Below the pieces are notes generated by a model that was not told where the DNA came from, searched no databases, and was given only the letters and a program-made list of their open reading frames with translations. From a virus, in IMG/VR virus record IMGVR_UViG_3300031218_000306, positions 1 through 25,772 of that record: DNA of 25,772 bases; one strand, written 5' to 3'. Made by a program: the position numbers and the translations under genes. Positions within the stretch are counted from its first letter, which is position 1, and each line of letters starts with the position of its first letter. Of the stretch, positions 15,960-22,868 are shown in pieces.

Positions 15960-18509
15960 CTACCTGTTGCGCCGCGCCCGCGCGATGGCGCGGCTCATCT
16001 CAGCGGTGATCTGGCCCTGCGAGCGGCGGAAGCTGTCGGCATCGGGCGTGCTGATGCTCATGTTAATGGTGATGCCACCGCCGTGGTCACCGCCAGCACC
16101 GCGCTGCGTCTCGGCCACCTCCCTTCGCGACAGCACCCGCTCGCCGCGCTGCAGGATCGCGGGGACCTCGTCGGGCCGAAGGCCCGCAACACCAGAACCG
16201 GGGCGGAGACCGGGATAACCGCCACCATGGAAACGCTCAGCCCCGGCGAAGGCCATGGCCGGCACCTGCCGCTGCGGCAGTGCCGAGACACCGATCACTC
16301 CGCCCGAATGCGCCACCGCTGCGGTGAGGCTGCCGCCCAAGCTACCTCCAAGCCCGCCCCCGATTCCGCCAAGCGCGCCGCCCAGCCAGTTGGCGAGGGG
16401 CCCGAGCACCGCCGAGCGCAGCGCGATGCGGGTGATGTTCTCGAGGATCGAATTGGCCAGATCGCGAAAATCCACCTTGCCCTTTGTGACCAGCGCCAGA
16501 AGCGCGTCCTCGGCCCCGCGAAACGCACTGACCAGCGCATCGCCGATCTGGCGGCCGGTTTCCATCGCACTGTCAGCATAGCCCTGAAGGCTTTCTGAGA
16601 CCGCATCCCAGCCGCGCGCCGCCGTCTCGCCGGCTGCCGCGATCGTGTTGCCGGCCTCCGTGGCGGCGTTGGCCGCACGTCCCGCGGCACCGCTGCTGCC
16701 GGAACCGGTGCCGGAGGCCCCATCCGTGCCGCCGGCGATCCCGTCAAAAGCATCGCCGATCCCGGCGACGGAGTCCGCTGACGCATCGGCCGCCTCCGAT
16801 GTCCGCGCCAGCACCTCGCGGATCGCCGCGACCGACTCCAGCGGCCCGGTCGCCGCGGCGCGCAACGCATCGACCACCCCGCGGAGTGCGTCCTGCGTGG
16901 CCCGGGCGTCCGCGGCATAGGCCCCGAGGCCGAGATCGGGGACGCGATACTCCCGCTCGAAGGCTTGCGTGAACGCCTCCGCCGCCCGGCCGCCGGCGTC
17001 GCGTGCCGCGCCCGCGAACCGGTTCCCCAAATTGCCGAGGCTGACATCCTCGAGCGCGCCGATGCGCAGCCCGCTGTCGCCCACGGCCCATGCCGGCAAT
17101 GCGGCGAGCACCGTGTTGATCCCGGCGATGAAGCGGTTCACCCGCCCGATCACCGAATTGAGCATCCGCTCCACGCCGCGCACCATGGCATTGGCCGCCC
17201 CGGTCACGACCTCGCCCAGCACGGCCGGCAGATCGGACCAGATCGCGCTTGTTGCTGCGAACGCCCCGCGCCACGTGTTGACGATCAGCGATGCGCCGCG
17301 CGCCACCGCGTCAAGACTGGCCTGCACGCCGTCGGCGACACTGGCGCGGATGCCGGCCCACGCTGCCGCCACCGTCGCCCCGAGCGCCTGTGCGCCGGTG
17401 CCCATGCGGTCCCAGACCTCCGCGGCCACGCCGCGCATAAGATCGAGGGCGTCGGAGAAACTCCCGGCAGCAGCGACCAGTCGGCCAAAGCGCAGGATCA
17501 GCTCCTGCGCGCCGATCACCAGCGCCACGAAGGGCAGCCGGATCAGCGCCCCGCGCAACAGCGCCAGCGCCGTGGCCAGCCCGCGCACGCTGACAGCCGC
17601 CGCTGCCAACCCGGCCACAAAACGCCCCGCCACAAGCCCTGCTGTCGCTGCAAGCGTGGCCGCCAGCCGGTCGAGATTGCCCAGCACCAGCTCGATGGCA
17701 CGGCCCACCGGGCCGCTGCGCTCCGCGAGTGCTGCCATCGCGTCGGCCACGGCCTCCAGCGCCGGGGCTGCGGCCACCGCCAGCTGGTTGGCCAGCCCGC
17801 GCCAGATCAGCCCCAGCCGCGAGATCGCATCGTTGGTCCGCTCGATCTGGGTCGCGTCCTGCGCCGAGACCACGACCCCGAAGGCGCGCACGTCCTTGGT
17901 CGCCTGGCGCAGCGTGGCGCTATCGATCCGGCCCATGGCGATCGAACCTTCCTCGCCGAAAAGCTGGCCCGCCACCGCGGCCCGCTCGGCCGCGGGGACG
18001 AACTCCTTGATGGCGGCGTTGATCGCCCCGACACGCTCATCGAGCGGCAGCGCGATCAGGTCGGTGGCCGACAGCCCCAGCCGGTCCAGCGCGTCCGTGG
18101 CGGGGCCGGTCCCGGCCGCGGCCTGGCTGAGACGGCGCGTCAAATCCTTGGTCGCCTGCTCGATGCCCGACATCGACACGCCCGCCAGCTCGCCCGCGCG
18201 CTCCAGCGTCTGGATCGAGGCGACGGTGGTGCCCAGCGATTGCGCCAGCTTGGCCTGGCTGTCGACGACCTGCAGCCCGCTGCGGATCATCGCCGTGGCT
18301 GCAGCCCCCACGGCCGCAGCACCTGCCGCCGCCGCGATCCGCAGCCGGCGAAAGAACCGGTCGGCGCGCGCATTCGCGGCTTCCATCTCCGAGCCGAGAC
18401 GCTGAAAGGCGGTGGCGCCGTCGGCCCCGATCCCCTTGAGTTCCGCGCGCACCTGCCGGCCACCCTCGGCCGCCAGCCGCACCGTGACCTGTTTTGATGC
18501 GCTGGTCAT
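15960..18509 (-). CDS. Tail length tape measure protein
   Basis: An 849-residue Ala-rich, largely helical protein that sets tail length and is threaded through the tube. The N-terminus (MTSASKQVTVRLAAEGGRQV) and the segment QSLGTTVASIQTLERAGELA are typical of tape measure proteins. Several hydrophobic stretches lie near 58-75 and 260-330. The C-terminal GLRPDEVPAILQRGERVLSR is common to phage tape measures and is near the likely processing end. ATG 18509 has GGAG upstream. It follows the tail chaperone pair, as in lambda. A tail of moderate length is implied by the protein length, as inferred from the family rule. Confidence 0.92.
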   Translation of the reverse strand: MTSASKQVTVRLAAEGGRQVRAELKGIGADGATAFQRLGSEMEAANARADRFFRRLRIAAAAGAAAVGAAATAMIRSGLQVVDSQAKLAQSLGTTVASIQTLERAGELAGVSMSGIEQATKDLTRRLSQAAAGTGPATDALDRLGLSATDLIALPLDERVGAINAAIKEFVPAAERAAVAGQLFGEEGSIAMGRIDSATLRQATKDVRAFGVVVSAQDATQIERTNDAISRLGLIWRGLANQLAVAAAPALEAVADAMAALAERSGPVGRAIELVLGNLDRLAATLAATAGLVAGRFVAGLAAAAVSVRGLATALALLRGALIRLPFVALVIGAQELILRFGRLVAAAGSFSDALDLMRGVAAEVWDRMGTGAQALGATVAAAWAGIRASVADGVQASLDAVARGASLIVNTWRGAFAATSAIWSDLPAVLGEVVTGAANAMVRGVERMLNSVIGRVNRFIAGINTVLAALPAWAVGDSGLRIGALEDVSLGNLGNRFAGAARDAGGRAAEAFTQAFEREYRVPDLGLGAYAADARATQDALRGVVDALRAAATGPLESVAAIREVLARTSEAADASADSVAGIGDAFDGIAGGTDGASGTGSGSSGAAGRAANAATEAGNTIAAAGETAARGWDAVSESLQGYADSAMETGRQIGDALVSAFRGAEDALLALVTKGKVDFRDLANSILENITRIALRSAVLGPLANWLGGALGGIGGGLGGSLGGSLTAAVAHSGGVIGVSALPQRQVPAMAFAGAERFHGGGYPGLRPGSGVAGLRPDEVPAILQRGERVLSRREVAETQRGAGGDHGGGITINMSISTPDADSFRRSQGQITAEMSRAIARARRNR

Positions 18510-18552
18510 TGGGACTCCGATCCCTGTTTCTCTGCTTTTATGGCGTGTCGTT

Positions 18553-18876
18553 TTACTGTGGGCGCTGCGCCCGGATCTGCGCGTTGACCGCGCGCACCAT
18601 CGCCGCCTCGATCACCGGCAGAAGCTCGACCGCGGCGCGTGGGTCGAGCCCGGCAGCTGTGGCCATGGCCAGCACCGCGCCCATGTCCCAGCCGAGCACC
18701 GCGCCGTCCGAGACGCGCAGCTGGCCGGTGGCCCGGCAGGCGACATCCCAGGCCAGCGCGCCCTCGCGCGTCAGCGGCGCGTTTTGCCGCGCCGGGCAGG
18801 CTTTGCAGATTTGCGGGCAGTTGTTGCAGTACCCGTCGCCCCCGCCGAAGTGCCATTCGGCGAGGGCGCTGAGGCG
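18553..18876 (-). CDS. Tail assembly chaperone second domain (T), made only by -1 frameshift
   Basis: This 107-residue frame has no start codon of its own in a suitable place. It is open without a stop from the slippery site at 18882-18876 to TAA at 18553-18555. Its translation is protein-like: RLSALAEWHFGGGDGYCNNC near the start, then LTREGALAWDVACRATGQLR and LDPRAAVELLPVIEAAM. A cluster C-x2-C-x3-C-x2-C lies at domain residues 17-27. By analogy with lambda gpG/gpGT, a -1 shift would join it to the first 115 residues of the upstream gene, giving a 222-residue fusion that helps load the tape measure and tail tube. It lies directly before the tape measure gene, the expected place. Confidence 0.85.
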   Translation of the reverse strand, partial: RLSALAEWHFGGGDGYCNNCPQICKACPARQNAPLTREGALAWDVACRATGQLRVSDGAVLGWDMGAVLAMATAAGLDPRAAVELLPVIEAAMVRAVNAQIRAQRPQ

Positions 18877-19220
18877 TTTTTTTCCTGCTCCAGATGCAGG
18901 CCCGGGGCCACGTAGCGCAGCTGGAACGCCTCGAAGATCGGCACGATCTCCAGCAGTGCGTCGAGCCCTTCGGGGCTGAGCGCGGCCGGCGCGTCGGTGG
19001 CATCATGCACGCCGGCCCAGTCATCCACGGCCACCCGAGCCAGCGCCTTTGCGAGGGCTATGCCGCGCCTGTTCGCGCTGGCCTCTTCCGGCAGATCCGC
19101 GAGGATCGGCTCCTCGCGGGCACGGTTCATCAGCGAGGTGGTGATCGGGGCCACGCGCAGCTGCACACCGTGGCCGAGATCGAGCCAGTCGGGCGACGCG
19201 TTCAGGTCGAGACGGATCAT
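18771..19220 (-). CDS. Tail assembly chaperone (G analogue)
   Basis: A 149-residue protein whose first half (MIRLDLNASPDWLDLGHGVQ, RGIALAKALARVAVDDWAGV, LLEIVPIFEAFQLRYVAPGL) looks like a helical tail chaperone. After the slippery codons at residues 114-115 the zero-frame tail becomes a low-complexity Ala/Thr/Lys/Arg stretch ending GKTRR, as expected for the non-shifted product. ATG 19220 shares a base with the tail tube stop (TGATG). By the lambda model the short form is made in excess and the frameshifted form in a fixed small ratio. It acts in the cytoplasm and is not expected in the finished virion. Confidence 0.85.
   Translation of the reverse strand: MIRLDLNASPDWLDLGHGVQLRVAPITTSLMNRAREEPILADLPEEASANRRGIALAKALARVAVDDWAGVHDATDAPAALSPEGLDALLEIVPIFEAFQLRYVAPGLHLEQEKNASAPSPNGTSAGATGTATTARKSAKPARRGKTRR
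18837..18882 (-). promoter_or_regulatory. -1 programmed ribosomal frameshift signal
   Basis: On the minus strand the heptamer A AAA AAC (18882-18876) is in the correct zero-frame phase (GAA AAA AAC). A 7-base spacer (18875-18869) follows, then a 13-bp stem, 18868-18856 with 18849-18837, containing one G-U pair and closed by a 6-base loop. Slippery site, spacing and stem all fit a standard stimulator. Confidence 0.88.
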
Positions 19221-20491
19221 CAGGTCTCTCCATGGGTTGGGACATCGTTGAGCAGGGCGACCTCGAGCATCACGCCGGTCGCATCTGCGGCGGCGCGCCA
19301 GTCGAAACTCGCCTCGACCCCGGCCGGGCCGGTGATCGAATACTTCGGCTTGGGCAGGTAGACCCGCGGTAGCGTGAAGCTGAGCGCGTAGCCTTCGGCC
19401 ATCGCAAAGCCGTAGACCAGCGCCACCGGATCGCCGCTGGCGGCCTCGGCCATCAGCGTCTCGCCATCGAAGCGCACGGTCAGCGATCCCTCGCAGGTGG
19501 CAAGGGTCGGATCGGCGCCATCGATGCGGCCATCCTCGCGGATCGACCGCACCCGCTCGATGCCGTTGGAGAAGGTCAGCGAGCCGGAGGTGACGCCCGC
19601 CAGCGGTGATCCTGCGCGCACAATGCGCCCGCGTCCCTGGCTGAAGCGGCGCAGCGCGAAGGCGGCGGGGTTCGGCTCCAGCGTGGCAGTTGCGGTCTCC
19701 TCGCCCTGCGCCACGACCGAGACGGTGGCATTGGCCGGGCCTTCCTGGCCCATCTGGAACGACAGCTCCTCCAGCACCGCGCCCGCATGGCGAAAGAAGA
19801 CCGGGGTGGTGAGCTTCGGGTGCCCGATCTCGATCAGGAAGGACGGGATGCTGTCGGCCCCGCTGCGCCAGACATGGCGATAGCCGCCGCCAGTGAGCGT
19901 GGGGGCGGAGCGTTGCGCAAATGAGGCGTCCAGCGTGAAAGCGTTTCCGTCCGGGCCGGTGGCGTCATGGGTGATCGTGAGGGTTGTATCATCCTCGACC
20001 GTGTAAGAAGCGACGGAGATGGCGGGATCTGTGGCGACGTTGAGGTCCGCGGCAAGTGCTGTGAGCGTATCGGCCAGCGTCGCGCCGATCTCGGTCTCGT
20101 CACCGGCCGCAACTCCTGCAACAAGGGTCCATGTCATCCCGTTCAGCGTGAGCGTGTCGCCCGGCGCGGGATTATCCGCGAAGGTGATCCGTCCGGTCGC
20201 CGCCTGCGGTGTGGTCTCGGGATCGCCAAACAGCGCCGTCATCCACCAGCCGGTGCCCTGCAGATCGAACGGGATCTCCAGCTGGCCCTCATCGGTGACC
20301 AGCCCGCGATACGGGTCCTGCGCATTGCGCCCGCGCCCCAGCAGCGGGTCGTCGCCGAGCGGGATGCTCGCCGACAGATCCGCCGTCTTGAAATCGAGCG
20401 CCCGCACCGGGCCGGTTGTGGCCCCGCCATACTGCGTCTCGCGCACCGCCCTGAGTGTGGCATCGGCGCCATAGGCGCGTTGCTTGCCCAT
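19220..20491 (-). CDS. Major tail tube protein with inserted domain
   Basis: A 423-residue tail tube protein. Supporting features are the N-terminal ATLRAVRETQYGGATTGPVR, the segment LVTDEGQLEIPFDLQGTGWW and the central HAGAVLEELSFQMGQEGPAN. Residues about 98-196 form an insert (GRITFADNPAPGDTLTLNG, DTLTALAADLN, TGPDGNAFTLDAS) resembling a domain found in many phage structural proteins; it would probably project from the tube surface. The protein is longer than insert-free tube proteins, consistent with the extra domain. ATG 20491 has AGGAG 5 bases upstream. Its neighbours, terminator upstream and chaperones downstream, are the standard ones. Confidence 0.88.
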   Translation of the reverse strand: MGKQRAYGADATLRAVRETQYGGATTGPVRALDFKTADLSASIPLGDDPLLGRGRNAQDPYRGLVTDEGQLEIPFDLQGTGWWMTALFGDPETTPQAATGRITFADNPAPGDTLTLNGMTWTLVAGVAAGDETEIGATLADTLTALAADLNVATDPAISVASYTVEDDTTLTITHDATGPDGNAFTLDASFAQRSAPTLTGGGYRHVWRSGADSIPSFLIEIGHPKLTTPVFFRHAGAVLEELSFQMGQEGPANATVSVVAQGEETATATLEPNPAAFALRRFSQGRGRIVRAGSPLAGVTSGSLTFSNGIERVRSIREDGRIDGADPTLATCEGSLTVRFDGETLMAEAASGDPVALVYGFAMAEGYALSFTLPRVYLPKPKYSITGPAGVEASFDWRAAADATGVMLEVALLNDVPTHGET

Positions 20492-20537
20492 GTCATGTCT
20501 CCTGTGATGTTCGAAAATCTGCGCCTGTCGGCCGCTC

Positions 20538-20963
20538 TCACCCGCTCAGCGGATCGCTGACCTGGTATTCCAGCGTCACTGCCAGCGCCGCGGCCAGAAA
20601 CGGCGCGCCGCCCTCCACCGGCACCGGCTGCAACTCCGGCGCGGACGGTGTCATCAGCTCGACGCGCCCGCCGAGGCTGTCGTCATGGGCCAGCGCGGCC
20701 CCGATGCGGGCGAGCAGCGCGTCGAGCGCCGCCTCCGCCGCGCCCGGCGGCATGAACGCCTCGATTTCCACGCGGTGCCGGTAATACGCCCGCCACGGGC
20801 TCAGCGTCACATCCGGCTCGCCCGGGTTGCCGTCGCGCAGGATCACCAGCCCTTCGGCCGGCACCCGCTCAGGCAGTGTCGCGTTGCGCCGGACCTCGGC
20901 GCCTGCGCGCGCGGCCAGCTGCGCCGTCAGCGCAGCAAGGATCGTCTCGCGGGTCGAGGGCAT
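20538..20963 (-). CDS. Tail terminator-like protein
   Basis: A 141-residue protein (MPSTRETILAALTAQLAARA, LVILRDGNPGEPDVTLSPW, YYRHRVEIEAFMPPG). It fits the size and place of a tail terminator, which caps the tail tube and joins it to the head. Relatives in Rhodobacterales are sometimes given the unrelated name acyl-CoA transferase. ATG 20963 is preceded by AAGGA; the longer frame continues into the AT-richer insert and is not supported. Directly upstream of its start is the opposite-strand moron insert, so this gene is no longer adjacent to the DUF6441 gene that would normally precede it. Confidence 0.75.
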   Translation of the reverse strand: MPSTRETILAALTAQLAARAGAEVRRNATLPERVPAEGLVILRDGNPGEPDVTLSPWRAYYRHRVEIEAFMPPGAAEAALDALLARIGAALAHDDSLGGRVELMTPSAPELQPVPVEGGAPFLAAALAVTLEYQVSDPLSG

Positions 20964-21298
20964 GGGTGGTCCTTCGGTGGGTGGGTGGATAAACGCTGCA
21001 GGCACGATTAAGAATGATGCAGTGTCGGGCGCGTCAGGTAAAGATTGAGACAAGTCAATATCCGTGGTCAACGTGTGGCAAACAGAACTAAGAGCCGTCC
21101 GTGCAGCGGGCGAGAATTGTTTTTTAAGGAATGAGGAGCACGAATTCCCTCTCTGAAAATCGGCGTGCGTATTCCCGGAGAAAGTTGACTTTCCATGTTT
21201 TGACTTTAAGCATGCTCAGCGAGGTCGCCAAGGTTTGGACGGATCATGTTCAAGCTGACAGGCGGGGTATAAAGTCAACTAACGTTTTAGGATTGGAA
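20964..21298. promoter_or_regulatory. AT-richer intergenic region upstream of the moron, with TTGACTTT repeats
   Basis: This 335-base stretch has no convincing gene and is about 47% GC in places, against up to about 83% in adjoining phage rows. TTGACTTT occurs at 21185-21192 and 21200-21207 (direct) and as AAAGTCAA at 21271-21278 (inverted); the outer pair extends to a perfect 10-bp inverted repeat (21183-21192 and 21271-21280). A TATAAA at 21269-21274 could be a -10 element without a clear -35. These are candidate operator and promoter elements for the + strand gene that follows. A weak hairpin (21096-21112) followed by TTTTTT (21120-21125) is also present. Confidence 0.45.
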
Positions 21299-21901
21299 AT
21301 GGGACTAATGAGATGCGAGCTTTGTGGTATGACGTATGTCGAAGGCGACCCGGAAGATGAACAAAGGCATGATGAGGAAAGACACGACGGTTTTATTGAA
21401 GCTCTCAAGCCGGCGCCTTCATCAGAACTAAGGGTAGAATATCAAAGCAATCCTGAAATAGTATGGGTCGATCTTAAATCCCCAGAGTGGCTCCGAACAT
21501 CAGTCTACTGGCGCGCGAAGATTTTCAAGCGCGAGTTTGGATACGACATGCCCCAATGGGAGATCAAAGGTTACCATGACCCCAAAGCAATTGGCTATAT
21601 TTTTCGTGACAACGATTTTCGAATTATCGGTGCATGCTGTTTCCGTCCACACGAAAAACAAAGCAAACAGATGCTCCTTGATTGGATTTGGATATGTCCG
21701 AGTGAAAGACGCAAAGGTGTCGTCTCCCAACACTGGGAAGAGTTTAGACAACGCTTCGGTACTTTTTTAGTTGGAGGCCCGGTATCAGAGGCAATGCTAG
21801 AGTTTCTCCGGCATCGCTTTCCGGATCACAAGATTACTGGCGACGATGATGTGCAGCAACCACAAGTTCCAATGGAAAGATTCGTGAATGCTGCAACTTG
21901 A
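21299..21901 (+). CDS. Prophage moron: ESCO-like C2H2 zinc finger fused to a probable GNAT acetyltransferase domain
   Basis: A 200-residue protein on the strand opposite to all its neighbours. The N-terminal finger has Cys6, Cys9, His24 and His29 in the frame CELCGMTY, then DPEDEQRHDEERH. This is very close to the zinc finger of the eukaryotic cohesin acetyltransferases ESCO/Eco1, as I recall that family. The C-terminal half carries a possible acetyl-CoA-binding motif, LDWIWICPSERRKGVVSQHW (127-146), with the basic and Gly residues at 137-140 typical of GNAT enzymes. Substrate and role are unknown. ATG 21299 is chosen because AGGA lies upstream and the finger starts at once; a longer frame from 21131 lacks support. 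Base composition (about 50% GC) differs from the phage genes, a sign of transfer. Confidence 0.75.
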   Translation: MGLMRCELCGMTYVEGDPEDEQRHDEERHDGFIEALKPAPSSELRVEYQSNPEIVWVDLKSPEWLRTSVYWRAKIFKREFGYDMPQWEIKGYHDPKAIGYIFRDNDFRIIGACCFRPHEKQSKQMLLDWIWICPSERRKGVVSQHWEEFRQRFGTFLVGGPVSEAMLEFLRHRFPDHKITGDDDVQQPQVPMERFVNAAT

Positions 21902-21921
21902 TCTTCTTAGTCACGCATCAG

Positions 21922-22560
21922 CTACATACCAGCTAATTTTCCATCCAGCCAGTTCGCCACGATCAAGCCTGGCATCGCATCATGCGCCCTCGCGGTGTCC
22001 CTGTCGAGATCAAGCCGTTTTGGCAGTTTGACCTGCGGCACCAGCAGGAAGATCGGCACGGTGGTCAGGCCGCGGCCGGTTTTCGAGCGCGAGGCAACCG
22101 CACGGCCGCCCTTGTTCAGCCGCCCCTCGGCGACGAGCAGGCTTGGGCTGGATCGGCGATAGACAAAGCGCAGGCGCAGGCCCGTGCGGCGTTCCCATTC
22201 GCCCGGGGTGATCCGCCCGCCGCGCCGCGACTTGCCGGCGGCTGCCGTCGGGATTGTCAGCCAGAAGCCGTTGCGCGAGCGGATCAACGGGCCGGTATCA
22301 TGTGCGCTGACGATGTCGGGCGCTTTCGACCAGACCAGCGCAGCGGCATTCAGGCTGGGCTGACCCTTCGGGTACTGCTCGGACCGGATCGTGCGCGCCA
22401 GCCGCTGCCCCAGCCCGGCGCTCGTGATCTGCCCGCGCCATGCGGTTTTGAGGCTGGTCCCGGCCTCGCGCGTGGCCGCCGTGACGGCCTTCTCGCCCGC
22501 CTTGATCTCGGCGGCCATCATGGCGGCCAGATCGGGCGTGATGTCGAGCTTGAGTTTCAT
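21922..22560 (-). CDS. DUF6441 family phage protein (minor tail / neck component)
   Basis: A 212-residue protein of the DUF6441 family. Supporting segments are MKLKLDITPDLAAMMAAEIK, LNAAALVWSKAPDIVSAHD, RRTGLRLRFVYRRSSPSLL and TVPIFLLVPQVKLPKRLDLD. In related phages this gene lies between the head-tail connector and tail terminator genes, and by position it may act as a minor tail or tail-completion protein, comparable in place to lambda gpZ. Its ATG (22560) overlaps the stop of the connector gene (ATGA). Its own stop lies 20 bases from the converging end of the moron gene. Confidence 0.85.
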   Translation of the reverse strand: MKLKLDITPDLAAMMAAEIKAGEKAVTAATREAGTSLKTAWRGQITSAGLGQRLARTIRSEQYPKGQPSLNAAALVWSKAPDIVSAHDTGPLIRSRNGFWLTIPTAAAGKSRRGGRITPGEWERRTGLRLRFVYRRSSPSLLVAEGRLNKGGRAVASRSKTGRGLTTVPIFLLVPQVKLPKRLDLDRDTARAHDAMPGLIVANWLDGKLAGM

Positions 22561-22868
22561 GCTGGCCTCAGGTCCACAGTCCAGACAAGCCGCTCACGAT
22601 CCCGGACCGGCTCGCTCTGAATAAGGAACGCCTCGCCACCAAACTCAACCCGGTCGCCGGGACGCGGGGCCGGTACCTCTGCCACGCGTAGATCGATGCG
22701 CGTGGTTTCCGACCAGATGCGCGCTTCGCCGAAGCTTGAGACGTCATCCGCGCGGCGGGTGACCACGCGAACGAGTTGGGGTGCGCCGCCTTCAGCGATA
22801 TAGACAGCGTCCGTCGCGATATTGCCATCGGCAAAGAGCGCATCCATCGCTAAGGCGACGGCGTCCAT
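22557..22868 (-). CDS. Head-tail joining protein
   Basis: A 103-residue protein (MDAVALAMDALFADGNIATD, LVRVVTRRADDVSSFGEARI, PGDRVEFGGEAFLIQSEPV) in the position of lambda gpFII, between the major capsid gene and the DUF6441 protein. The pattern of a short helix followed by a beta barrel with a GEAFLIQ-type strand fits phage head-tail joining proteins. ATG 22868 shares bases with the capsid stop (TAATG), and its stop overlaps the next start (ATGA). The longer frame upstream lies inside the capsid gene. The role is inferred mainly from size and position. Confidence 0.75.
   Translation of the reverse strand: MDAVALAMDALFADGNIATDAVYIAEGGAPQLVRVVTRRADDVSSFGEARIWSETTRIDLRVAEVPAPRPGDRVEFGGEAFLIQSEPVRDRERLVWTVDLRPA

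Noticed and set aside
16965-18497. 510-codon open frame on the + strand opposite the tape measure gene
   Set aside because: It is an antisense shadow produced by high-GC codon bias; the sequence is low-complexity Arg/His/Pro/Gln and the minus-strand tape measure is clearly coding.
18506-19024. 172-codon minus-strand frame over the tail chaperone region
   Set aside because: It is Arg-rich and in the wrong frame; the -1 frame reached from the slippery site is the one that gives protein-like sequence and ends before the tape measure gene.
21096-21125. Weak hairpin followed by TTTTTT as a terminator on the + strand
   Set aside because: The stem is only 6 bp with a G-U pair, the T-run starts about 7 bases after it, and there is no + strand gene upstream that would need a terminator.
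21131-21298. N-terminal extension of the moron protein by 56 residues
   Set aside because: The extension has no domain features, covers the repeat motifs and the possible -10 element, and the ATG at 21299 has its own AGGA site and starts just before the zinc finger.
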